Source: a virus
Direction: 5' to 3' (one strand)
Virus record (IMG/VR): IMGVR_UViG_3300046001_000450
Span: 1 to 30,581 of that record
Length of the DNA stretch: 30,581 bases
Positions 5,554-12,772 of this stretch are shown one piece after another. A program made the translations under genes and the position numbers. Numbering within the stretch: the stretch's first letter is position 1; each line of letters opens with the position of its first letter. The notes under the pieces were generated by a model, which was given only the letters and a program-made list of their open reading frames with translations, was not told the origin of the DNA and made no database searches.

Positions 5554-5824
5554 GGGTAAGAACAAGGCTAGCGGTCTGAATGAAAAGGGTCGAAAGTCTT
5601 ATGAGGCAGCAAATCCCGGTTCCGACCTAAAGGCTCCAGTCAAATCAGGGGACAACCCAAGAAGGGCTAGCTTTTTAGCCCGTATGTCAGGTATGCCCGG
5701 AGCAGAGTATAAAAATGGTGAGCCTACTCGTTTGCTACTATCTTTACGGGCATGGGGAGCTAGTTCTAAGGCTGATGCTAAGGCTAAAGCAGCTGCAATA
5801 TCCGCAAGAAACAAGAAGAAATGA
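5522..5824 (+). CDS. DUF6321-like basic protein (100 aa)
   Basis: Motifs in order: AWTRTEGKNKASGLNEKGRKSY, NPGSDLKAPV, RRASFLARMSGMPG, LSLRAWGASSKADAKAKA, ending in a Lys run. This is the pattern I recall for DUF6321, found in many short-tailed phages near packaging genes. No enzyme motif is visible; the high Lys/Arg content and the Gly-rich first half suggest DNA binding or a virion-associated role. The start ATG lies inside the previous gene. It is the third strongly basic small protein in this 1.1-kb cluster. Confidence 0.8.
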   Translation: MKKTPAWTRTEGKNKASGLNEKGRKSYEAANPGSDLKAPVKSGDNPRRASFLARMSGMPGAEYKNGEPTRLLLSLRAWGASSKADAKAKAAAISARNKKK

Positions 5825-6342
5825 GCCATCAGAGCCAGCTAGACTTTGTTGCTAGCGTGAAAAAACAATTCCCACAGTATTTCTTTGAGTCCAAGGTCTT
5901 AGAGGTAGGAAGTCTGGACATCAACGGTTCCATCCGTCAATTCTTTGTAGGCTGCGATTATGTTGGGGTTGATCTTGGCGAGGGACGAGGGGTTGATGTG
6001 GTGGCTAGGGGTGAGGAACTGGACTACCCTGACAATAGTTTTGACGTTGTTGCTAGCTGCGAGTGCTTTGAGCATAACCCTGAGTGGATAAAGACCTTTA
6101 ATAATATGGTCAGGATGGCTTCTGGGCTGGTTTTCTTTAGCTGTGCTACTACGGGTAGGGCTGAACATGGAACGAGGCGTACAAGCCCGGATGACGCGCC
6201 ATTTTGCGGGGATTATTACCGGAACCTAACGGAGCAGGACTTTAGGGAAAACTGCGATCTGAGTAAGTTTGAAGTATATGAATTTATAACTAGTTATAAC
6301 CCAGCAGACTTATACTTTTGGGCGATATGCAAGCAATCGTAA
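5821..6342 (+). CDS. SAM-dependent methyltransferase, class I (Methyltransf_11 type)
   Basis: The 173-residue product has a Rossmann-type SAM site: motif I VLEVGS (26-31), the acidic second-strand end YVGVDLGEG (47-55), and DNSFDVVASCECFEH (71-85), the usual post-motif segment of Methyltransf_11 enzymes. The substrate is not visible. The overlapping downstream glycosyltransferase suggests modification of a sugar or surface component rather than DNA, but this is inference. ATG overlaps the previous stop by ATGA. Length is typical of compact phage versions. Confidence 0.82.
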   Translation: MSHQSQLDFVASVKKQFPQYFFESKVLEVGSLDINGSIRQFFVGCDYVGVDLGEGRGVDVVARGEELDYPDNSFDVVASCECFEHNPEWIKTFNNMVRMASGLVFFSCATTGRAEHGTRRTSPDDAPFCGDYYRNLTEQDFRENCDLSKFEVYEFITSYNPADLYFWAICKQS

Positions 6343-7034
6343 TCTGTACGGTGAACAATTGCGGCATAACGGTGCTGCTGGAGTCTATTCGTTGCTATGG
6401 TGACAAGTTACCCGTGTACTTATGTAGTAATAATCTTGGACTCTGGGCAAGAGCAAGAGAGATCACAGAAAACCTTATCTACCGACCCAATCCTGCTACC
6501 AATTTCGGAGATGCTTATAACGCAGCCGTCGATTACGCCTTTGAGCATGGCAAGTTTGACTCATTGATTTTAGCTAACGATGATGTGGTTCTTAATCCAG
6601 ATACGCTATCGTTAATGCGGGAAGATGCGGGGATTCTGGAGTCTCGTGGCGTGAAATACGGATTCTTAGGCGCAAGGTCGGACTATGTATTGCCGGATCA
6701 GAACATCAGGTTTCCGGTAGACGGGGACAGAAGGGCAGGATTGAAGTGGGAAAGTGAGCATCAGATTAAGATTACTCCGGTAATTGCGCCTATCTGGGCA
6801 AGTATCAGCCGGGAAGCGTGGGGAGTAGCTAAGTTCCCGAGTACTAATTGGTATTCAGATAATATAATATGCCATGACTTGAACGTGGCGGGTTATCAGC
6901 ATTTCGTCAGCAGGGCTTATGTGCATCATGCAGGAAGCCAGACGGTAGGTGTTGATTTCAAGAAATGTCACGAAGAACCGAGGGCGTGGATATTGAAACA
7001 TCGTCCCGATATGTACGAAGCGATATACGCATGA
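6327..7034 (+). CDS. Glycosyltransferase-like protein (GT-A fold, family 2-like)
   Basis: The 235-residue product starts with a strand MQAIVICTVN and has NFGDAYNAAVDYAF, then SLILANDDVVLNPD, where NDD (84-86) takes the place of the metal/nucleotide-sugar DxD motif. Near the C-terminus HHAGSQTVG recalls the conserved His of GT-A enzymes. It probably transfers a sugar, from an unknown donor to an unknown acceptor (virion protein, DNA base or host surface). ATG at 6327 is preferred to an upstream in-frame TTG at 6318. It overlaps the methyltransferase gene and precedes the terminase genes. Confidence 0.72.
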   Translation: MQAIVICTVNNCGITVLLESIRCYGDKLPVYLCSNNLGLWARAREITENLIYRPNPATNFGDAYNAAVDYAFEHGKFDSLILANDDVVLNPDTLSLMREDAGILESRGVKYGFLGARSDYVLPDQNIRFPVDGDRRAGLKWESEHQIKITPVIAPIWASISREAWGVAKFPSTNWYSDNIICHDLNVAGYQHFVSRAYVHHAGSQTVGVDFKKCHEEPRAWILKHRPDMYEAIYA

Positions 7035-7055
7035 CATCCAGAGGATAATGCAAAA

Positions 7056-7385
7056 ATGGAAACAGATAAGGTTAAAGAAACTCCTAAAATCGGTGAAGGC
7101 CTAGCAGGGCCGGGAAGACCAGCAGGAGTGCCTAATAAGAGTACTGCCGTAGTGCGTAATGCTATTGCTACTCTGCTAGAGAAGAACGTCCCTTACATGG
7201 ATAGATGGCTCCAGAGGGTAGCTGAGGGTGATGAGGTGCTAGGGTTAAAGCCTGATCCAGCCAAGGCACTAGACCTAATGCAGAAGCTATCTGAGTACCA
7301 TATACCTAAGCTAGCTAGGACAGAGGTAACGGGTAAGGATGGGGAAGCCCAAGAACACATAGTGAGATGGGGAGGACGGAAATGA
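7056..7385 (+). CDS. Putative terminase small subunit
   Basis: The 109-residue protein has the GRPAGVPNKSTAVVRNAIATLL entry (19-40), a motif seen in many phage small terminase or terminase-associated proteins, followed by helices and AKALDLMQKLSEYHIPKLAR. TerS recognises the packaging start on the genome and recruits TerL. The assignment rests on this N-terminal pattern, its length and its place just before TerL, not on a full-family match. An AGAGGA ribosome site lies rather far upstream. The stop overlaps the ATG of a microgene (ATGA). Confidence 0.62.
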   Translation: METDKVKETPKIGEGLAGPGRPAGVPNKSTAVVRNAIATLLEKNVPYMDRWLQRVAEGDEVLGLKPDPAKALDLMQKLSEYHIPKLARTEVTGKDGEAQEHIVRWGGRK

Positions 7386-7465
7386 GCTATAAGCCAGTAA
7401 ATTGCCCACAATGCAGCGCGTTCCTAGTGAACAACAAGTGCTTGAACTGCGGATACGTTAAGTGA
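7382..7465 (+). CDS. 27-residue zinc-ribbon microprotein between TerS and TerL
   Basis: ATG at 7382 overlaps the TerS-like stop (ATGA), and the TGA at 7463-7465 overlaps the GTG of terL (GTGA). The product has CPQC and CLNC (residues 8-11 and 20-23), separated by eight residues: a minimal two-knuckle zinc ribbon with nothing else. The two exact overlaps and the ideal Cys spacing make a chance frame unlikely. It could help coordinate packaging proteins, or simply keep translation running into terL; function unknown. Confidence 0.7.
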   Translation: MSYKPVNCPQCSAFLVNNKCLNCGYVK

Positions 7466-8718
7466 CAGAGATAGTCATTGGCTACGAGCCGAGGGAACTC
7501 CAGCTAGAGATACACGAAGCTATCGACAGCCATCGGTTCACCGTAGTAGTCGCGCACAGAAGATTTGGCAAGACTGTTAGCGCAATCAATCACCTTATTA
7601 AAGCCGCGATAGAGTGCGACAAGCCGAATCCTCGGTTTGCATATATTGCACCTACCTACAGCCAAGCCAAGAGAGTCGCTTGGGATTACCTACTAGAGTA
7701 CACAAGGCCACTTAATGCAACTGCCAACATTGCTGAGTTACGTGTTGATTTTTGGGGGCGTAGGGTTAGTCTTTACGGGTCTGACAATCCTGACAGTCTG
7801 CGCGGTCAGTATTTCGATGGCGTGGTTATCGACGAGGTGGGCGATCAGAATCCGAGAATTTGGAACGAGATCATCCGACCTGCTCTTTCCGACCGTGGTG
7901 GGTGGTGTTCTTTCATTGGCACTCCTAAAGGTGCTAACCATTTCGCTGAACTAGCCGATAGAGCCAAGTCCGAGGAAGGCTGGAAGTACCTAGAGTTCAA
8001 GGCTAGCAAGACAGGTGTTCTGCCTGAGTCCGAGCTTAAAGCCGCCTATCGAGAGATGGGGGAGGACAAGTACAACCAAGAGTTCGAGTGTTCCTTTAAC
8101 GCAGCGGTCGAAGGGTCTTACTATGGCAAACTTATTAATGACCTTGAAAGGGATAGTCATATTACTGACTTTCCTCGCGATGATCTGTGTCGTAGCTTTG
8201 TTGCATGGGATCTTGGAATGGGTGACTCGACTGCTCTATGGGTTGCTCAACTGGCTGGAAAGGAAGTTAGACTCCTTGATTGCGTCGAAAACCATGGACA
8301 GGGACTAGATTGGTACGTTCGCTGGCTGAAGGACAATGACTACGCAGGGTTCAGTCAAATCCTGCCCCATGACGTACAAGTTCGGGAGCTAGGCACAGGC
8401 AAAAGCCGTAAGGAAGTGCTAGAGGAAGCGGGACTGTCCATAACGGTTGCGCCTAGATTGTCTGTAGCTGACGGGATTCAGGCTGTCAGGAGACTGTTGC
8501 CTCGGTGCTGGTTTCATCCAAGGACTAAGTCGGGGCTAGATGCCTTACGGAACTACCGCAGGGAACATGACGAGAGACGGCAGATATTCTATGAGAAGCC
8601 CCTCCACGACTGGTCATCACATTTTGCGGACGGGTTCAGATACCTAGCGATAGGTCTTGACGAGGGCGATAGTTCATGGCAGACATCGTTGCCAATTTCA
8701 ACGAAATGGATTGTATAA
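7462..8718 (+). CDS. terL: Terminase large subunit (packaging ATPase and nuclease)
   Basis: TerL pumps DNA into the procapsid and cuts the concatemer. In 418 residues: Walker A AHRRFGKT (31-38), Walker B GVVIDEV (119-125), coupling motif SFIGTPKG (149-156), then the RNase H-like nuclease with AWDLGMGDST (247-255, Asp248 as first acid), LPHD (299-302) and HDWSSHFADGFRY (380-392, last acid Asp388). Size is somewhat short but all motifs are present. GTG start overlaps the microgene stop, with no clear Shine-Dalgarno, so translation is probably coupled. Its stop overlaps a TATAAT element in the gap before portal. Confidence 0.96.
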   Translation: MTEIVIGYEPRELQLEIHEAIDSHRFTVVVAHRRFGKTVSAINHLIKAAIECDKPNPRFAYIAPTYSQAKRVAWDYLLEYTRPLNATANIAELRVDFWGRRVSLYGSDNPDSLRGQYFDGVVIDEVGDQNPRIWNEIIRPALSDRGGWCSFIGTPKGANHFAELADRAKSEEGWKYLEFKASKTGVLPESELKAAYREMGEDKYNQEFECSFNAAVEGSYYGKLINDLERDSHITDFPRDDLCRSFVAWDLGMGDSTALWVAQLAGKEVRLLDCVENHGQGLDWYVRWLKDNDYAGFSQILPHDVQVRELGTGKSRKEVLEEAGLSITVAPRLSVADGIQAVRRLLPRCWFHPRTKSGLDALRNYRREHDERRQIFYEKPLHDWSSHFADGFRYLAIGLDEGDSSWQTSLPISTKWIV

Positions 8719-8719
8719 T
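8689..8719 (+). promoter_or_regulatory. Candidate sigma70-type promoter before the portal gene
   Basis: TTGCCA (8689-8694, one base off TTGACA) and a perfect TATAAT (8714-8719) are separated by 19 bases, slightly long. The -10 sits at the terL stop, just before a 25-base gap in an otherwise overlapping operon. Chance occurrence cannot be ruled out. Confidence 0.35.
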
Positions 8720-8743
8720 AAGCAAAACCCATAAGGATTTGCT

Positions 8744-10852
8744 ATGAAGATGGATGAGGGTCAAATCAAGGGAATTATCGAGAATGAGATCGATAACTCC
8801 ATCGGATACATTGATACCGAGACTACGGATCAGCGATCCAAAGCACTAGAGTATTACCTGCGTTATCCGTATGGTAACGAGGTAGAAGGCCGTAGCCAGA
8901 TCGTGACTGGTGAGGTAGCTGAGGCTATCGACGGTGCGTTACCCCAACTTATCCGGGTCTTTACGACCACCGAGGATATTGTTTCCTTTGAGCCTCAGAC
9001 TCCCGAAGATGAGGAGTCATCCAAACAGGCCACAGACTACTGTAACTGGGTCTTTTACCGTGAGAATGACGGTCTAATCATCCTGCACAACTGGTTCAAA
9101 GACGCGCTGATGATGAAGGTCGGCGTGGTTAAGGCGTACTGGGAAGCCCAAGAGGACGTTAATAAAGAGTCATACAAGAACCTGACCGAAGACGAGCTAG
9201 CCCTATTGCTGTCTGATCCTGCCATTGAGGTAGTGAGCCAGAAGGTCGAGATGGTTGATGGTGGTGTGGATATGATGGGTATGCCTATCCAGATTCCTTA
9301 CTACTCGGTCAAGGTCAAGAAGGTTAAGAAGTATGGCTGCGTCAAGATTGAGAACGTACCGCCAGAAGAATTCCTAATTAGCAAATCGGCAAGAACTATT
9401 GAGGATAGCCCGTTTGTGGCTCATCGTCGCTTGATGACTCGTTCGGAACTCATAGCGATGGGGTTCGATAAGGACATCATTGAGGGATTGCCTAGCTACG
9501 ACGATCTCCAGTTCACGACTGAGCGTATTGCTCGATTCAGTCAGGGTGAGCAGCCGGATGAGAACATCAGCCTCGACCCAACGATGCAGGTTGTTGAGGT
9601 CTACGAGTGCTACATCAAGATCGACGTTAATGGTGACGGTATCGCTGAGTTGCGGAAGATTGTCTATTCTGGCAACGAAATCCTAGATGACGAGGAATGT
9701 GATCTAGTACCGTTCCATAGCCTTTGTCCGATCCCGATCCCGCATAAATTTTTTGGACAGTCGCTAGCAGACCGGACGATGGACATCCAGCTAATCAAGT
9801 CTACGGTTACGAGACAGATGCTGGATAACCTGTATCTCACGAACAATGCCCGTCTGGGTGTGGTTGATGGTCAGGTCAACTTGGATGATGCTCTTAATGC
9901 AACTCCGGGTGGCATTATCCGTGTCAAGTCGGCTGGTGCGATTGTTCCTATCGAGGTTCCTGCTGTAACGGCTCAGGCTTTCCCATTGCTTGAGTACATG
10001 GATAGCGTACAGGCCAAGCGTACAGGCGTTAGCGACCAGCAGCAGGGTCTTGATCCTGATGTACTCAATAACGTAAGTGCTACGGCTATTGCAGCCATGA
10101 TGAAGTCGAACTCTGGCAAGCTGGAGTTGATTGCTCGAATCTTTGCTGAAACAGGCGTTAAGTCGCTGTTTAAGGGGATTCTGCACCTATTGGGCAAGTA
10201 TCAGGATCAGGCCAAGATTGTCCGTATGCGCGGCAAGTTTGTGACGTTTGATCCTCGCTCATGGACGAATCAGTACGATGTGGCGATTAACGTCGGTCTG
10301 GGTTCAGGGGATCGTGAGCAGAAGTTGGCTATGTTGCAGATGATCCTCGGCAAGCAAGAGCAGATTTTGACTCAGTTCGGGCCATCGAATCCGCTGGTAT
10401 CTGTGTCTCAGTACCGCGATACATTGGCTAGACTGATTGAATCGGCTGGTTTCAAGGATGCTAACGCCTTCATTAACGAGATCAGTCCAGAGCAGAACGA
10501 GGCATTGTCTCAACCTCAACCTCCGGCTCCAGATGCTCAGGCTGAAGTCGCACAGATGCTGGCTCAGGTAGAGAGAGAAAAGACCGAGGCTAAAGCTCAG
10601 ATTGAGGCTGCGAAACTAGACTTGCAGAGAGAGCAACTAGAGGCTGAGTTCACCCGTAAGGGTATTGAATTGTCTATGCAGCAGGAGCGTAGTGCTTCTG
10701 AGATGCGGATTAAAGAGGCTGAGTTGGCTGTTAAACAACTACAGGCTATCTTAGCGATGGATATTGCTGACGAGGACAGCCGTAATAAACAGGCTGACAT
10801 TGTCCTGAAGGCGATTAAAGAGCTAGGTAATCTGACCGGGAATCAGATGTAA
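8744..10852 (+). CDS. Portal protein (P22-like)
   Basis: The dodecameric portal forms the DNA channel at one capsid vertex. The 702-residue length fits the P22-like class. The N-terminal region reads YYLRYPYGNEVEGRSQIVTG and GALPQLIRVFT, as in many podovirus portals; the middle has ENVPPEEFLISKSARTIEDS and HKFFGQSLADRTMDIQ, with LGVVDGQVNLDDALNATPGG before the DNA-facing helix. A long Glu/Gln/Lys coiled coil fills about residues 600-690 (the barrel). A GGATTT-type weak ribosome site precedes ATG 8744 after a 25-base gap. The stop shares a base with the next start (TAATG). Confidence 0.93.
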   Translation: MKMDEGQIKGIIENEIDNSIGYIDTETTDQRSKALEYYLRYPYGNEVEGRSQIVTGEVAEAIDGALPQLIRVFTTTEDIVSFEPQTPEDEESSKQATDYCNWVFYRENDGLIILHNWFKDALMMKVGVVKAYWEAQEDVNKESYKNLTEDELALLLSDPAIEVVSQKVEMVDGGVDMMGMPIQIPYYSVKVKKVKKYGCVKIENVPPEEFLISKSARTIEDSPFVAHRRLMTRSELIAMGFDKDIIEGLPSYDDLQFTTERIARFSQGEQPDENISLDPTMQVVEVYECYIKIDVNGDGIAELRKIVYSGNEILDDEECDLVPFHSLCPIPIPHKFFGQSLADRTMDIQLIKSTVTRQMLDNLYLTNNARLGVVDGQVNLDDALNATPGGIIRVKSAGAIVPIEVPAVTAQAFPLLEYMDSVQAKRTGVSDQQQGLDPDVLNNVSATAIAAMMKSNSGKLELIARIFAETGVKSLFKGILHLLGKYQDQAKIVRMRGKFVTFDPRSWTNQYDVAINVGLGSGDREQKLAMLQMILGKQEQILTQFGPSNPLVSVSQYRDTLARLIESAGFKDANAFINEISPEQNEALSQPQPPAPDAQAEVAQMLAQVEREKTEAKAQIEAAKLDLQREQLEAEFTRKGIELSMQQERSASEMRIKEAELAVKQLQAILAMDIADEDSRNKQADIVLKAIKELGNLTGNQM

Positions 10853-11508
10853 TGGCTGGCTTACTGAGCGACATTCTAGGGTTTGTAGACAGGGCTAAAC
10901 AGTCCACTAGGGCTAATGTTGGCTTGCTGATGGACAATCCGCAAGAGTATGCGCGTCAGATTAACGAGTCAGCTAGAGACATTAACCGACAGGATACGTT
11001 AGCGGTTCAGGGTAAAAATGCCATGCTTGCAGGTAGACAGCCGACTCCTGAGCAAATGGCTGCTATGGATGCTATGCGCCAACGTACTGAGAACCTAGCG
11101 ATGGGGTTTAGTGGTGTAATACAGGGAGTGCCAAAAGAAAGTATAAAAAATCTTGCAGAAGAATTTGCAAAAAAAATTAACGATGCCGGATTTCTGGCAA
11201 AAGTTGAACATTCTGGAAGCAAATTAGGGCCAAGTAGTTATATAAATGTTTCTGATCCGATGACTGGTCGTTATCTTAAATATCCAATCAGAATATCAGG
11301 GCATAGCAAAGGGCCATACCAATCACAGTTTGTTTATGATGTAACGAATATCACGGATGATTTGAATCAAACTTTAAATGTTCTAAATGAAATGAGGTCG
11401 CAAGGCCCAGCATTAGCAATAAGACAACAAAAGTATGCAGAAGATTTAATTAGCAAAGGAATAAAGCCAAAACTCGCATATAAACAAGCAAGAGAAGAAA
11501 TTAAATAA
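10852..11508 (+). CDS. Unknown virion-cluster protein with a compositionally foreign C-terminal half (218 aa)
   Basis: Residues 1-88 (MAGLLSDILGFVDRAKQ, LLMDNPQEYARQINESARDINRQ) match the base use of the neighbours. From about 11130 on, the sequence turns AT-rich: three 60-base lines give 32-37% G+C against 52% in the line at 10921. The second part reads like an independent small domain (IKNLAEEFAKKINDAGFLAKVEHSGSK split by a turn, then GRYLKYPIRISGHS). The N-terminal part looks like a constant region to which a variable module has been joined. ATG overlaps the portal stop. No toxin or enzyme motif is recognised. Confidence 0.8.
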   Translation: MAGLLSDILGFVDRAKQSTRANVGLLMDNPQEYARQINESARDINRQDTLAVQGKNAMLAGRQPTPEQMAAMDAMRQRTENLAMGFSGVIQGVPKESIKNLAEEFAKKINDAGFLAKVEHSGSKLGPSSYINVSDPMTGRYLKYPIRISGHSKGPYQSQFVYDVTNITDDLNQTLNVLNEMRSQGPALAIRQQKYAEDLISKGIKPKLAYKQAREEIK

Positions 11509-11738
11509 TGGACAAATCGGCATGGGCTGAACACTTACTGAGGGATGAGGGCTTCCAGATGATGATGGAAGAACTCCGGTCAGTAGAGGTCAGTAAGTTT
11601 GCTATGAGTGCTGCTAGCGAGGCTAACGTAAGAGAAGATGCTTACCACCAGCTAAGGGCATTAGAGAAGATTGAAGCCTACCTTGAAGGGCTATCGGCAC
11701 AGAAGTTGATAGACGAAAAGCGGCTGAAAATTTTGTAA
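11508..11738 (+). CDS. Conserved small phage protein between portal and scaffold (76 aa)
   Basis: The start shares a base with the previous stop (TAATG). The protein has AWAEHLLRDEGFQ at the front, then VREDAYHQLRALEKIEAYLEGL and the tail DEKRLKIL. The same order (W-A-x-H-x-L-R-D-x-x-F, V-R-E-D-A-Y-x-x-(I/L)-R-A-L-E, D-E-K-R-x-K-I-L) occurs in small proteins next to portal genes of other phages, as I recall. It is helical and soluble and may be a head-assembly factor; no experimental function is known to me. Its stop codon forms part of the inverted repeat around the scaffold start. Confidence 0.82.
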   Translation: MDKSAWAEHLLRDEGFQMMMEELRSVEVSKFAMSAASEANVREDAYHQLRALEKIEAYLEGLSAQKLIDEKRLKIL

Positions 11739-11824
11739 CTGAGTCGGGCAGTTCCCGATATAATTTAGGAAACTAATATGAGCGATACTGGAAGTATGAC
11801 TCCCGAATCGGGAAATACTCAGTT
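11737..11824 (+). promoter_or_regulatory. Nested inverted repeats around the scaffold start codon, with a TATAAT
   Basis: Outer arms AACTGAGT (11737-11744) and ACTCAGTT (11817-11824) are perfectly complementary over 8 bases. Inside, TTCCCGA (11752-11758) and TCGGGAA (11808-11814) pair over 7 bases. Local alternatives are TCGGG-CAGTT-CCCGA (11744-11758) and CCCGAATCGGG (11802-11812). All enclose the ribosome site and ATG at 11778. TATAAT lies at 11759-11764 with no clear -35. The layout fits a switchable mRNA leader controlling scaffold synthesis, which is inference. Confidence 0.5.
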
Positions 11825-12761
11825 AGACGTAGGTGGTGCAGCTAACGCTATCTTGGGATTGATGGGCAATGAGGAAGGCTCCGAACAGGAACAACCTGAA
11901 TCACAGTCCGAGTCCAACGATAGCGAGGCCGAATCCGAATACATTGAGGCGCAAGCTGAAGATGAGTCGGAGGTAGAACAAGATGAAGGTGAGGATGAGC
12001 AAGAGGAACCCGCTAAATACCGCGTTAAAGCCGCTGGTGAAGAACGTGAGGTAACCCTTGATGAGCTTATCAAATCTTATCAACTTGGCACAGACTATAC
12101 GAAGAAATCGCAAGCTGTAGCTGAAGAACGCAAGGTTGTAGAAGCAGAACGCCAGCGTATCGAGGAAGCTAGGTATCTCCGCGACCAATATGCGGAACGG
12201 TTGCAGGTAATTGAGCAGATGCTTAACCAGCAGCCGGAAACTGAGAATCTGGACTATCTGAAGGAAACCGATCCAATCGGTTACGCAGTTAAGGTCGCAG
12301 AATTGTCTCAGCGGGAGAAGCAGTTAGCCCAAGTTCGAGCAGAACAGGCTAGGATTGCCGATCAGCAGCAGAGGGAGCAGCAGGAGCAACTTGGTCAGGT
12401 AGTACAGGCTGAGTCTCGTAAGCTGGCAGAGGTTATCCCTGAGTATGCTGACCCGCAGAAGGGCGAAACATTACGTCGTGAACTCCGTGAATTCGGACTC
12501 AAGGCGGGATTCTCAGATCAGGAATTAGCGAATGTTTATGATTCGCGGGCAGTATTAACGCTGTACAAGGCGATGCAGTACGACAAGTTACAGTCTGCAA
12601 AGCCGGGAATCACGAAGAAGGTTAATGAGGCTCCAAAGGTAATTAAGTCTGGAGTTTCACAGCCCCGTGATAGCAGCGACGAGATGAAGAAACTTAAGGC
12701 TAGGGCAAAGCAGACCGGAAGGGTCGCTGATGCCGCTAAAGCATTTGAACGATTTTTATGA
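11778..12761 (+). CDS. Capsid scaffolding protein
   Basis: The internal scaffold shapes the procapsid and leaves before or during packaging. The 327-residue product has no fold motif, but its composition is typical: a very acidic Glu/Ser/Gln-rich N-terminal third, YRVKAAGEEREVTLDEL, and a long Gln/Glu/Arg coiled coil (about 110-230). Then come HxxE-free helices and a basic C-terminal end (DEMKKLKARAKQTGRVADAAKAFE) that would bind the capsid shell. It sits immediately before the major capsid gene. Its start lies within a nested set of inverted repeats. P22 scaffold is known to regulate its own synthesis after transcription, so autoregulation is a fair hypothesis. Confidence 0.85.
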   Translation: MSDTGSMTPESGNTQLDVGGAANAILGLMGNEEGSEQEQPESQSESNDSEAESEYIEAQAEDESEVEQDEGEDEQEEPAKYRVKAAGEEREVTLDELIKSYQLGTDYTKKSQAVAEERKVVEAERQRIEEARYLRDQYAERLQVIEQMLNQQPETENLDYLKETDPIGYAVKVAELSQREKQLAQVRAEQARIADQQQREQQEQLGQVVQAESRKLAEVIPEYADPQKGETLRRELREFGLKAGFSDQELANVYDSRAVLTLYKAMQYDKLQSAKPGITKKVNEAPKVIKSGVSQPRDSSDEMKKLKARAKQTGRVADAAKAFERFL

Positions 12762-12772
12762 GGAATTAAATC

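Noticed and set aside
7715-8308. Two + strand frames with hydrophobic segments inside terL
   Set aside because: Hydrophobic only because terL codons are read out of frame; no ribosome site and terL motifs cover the region.
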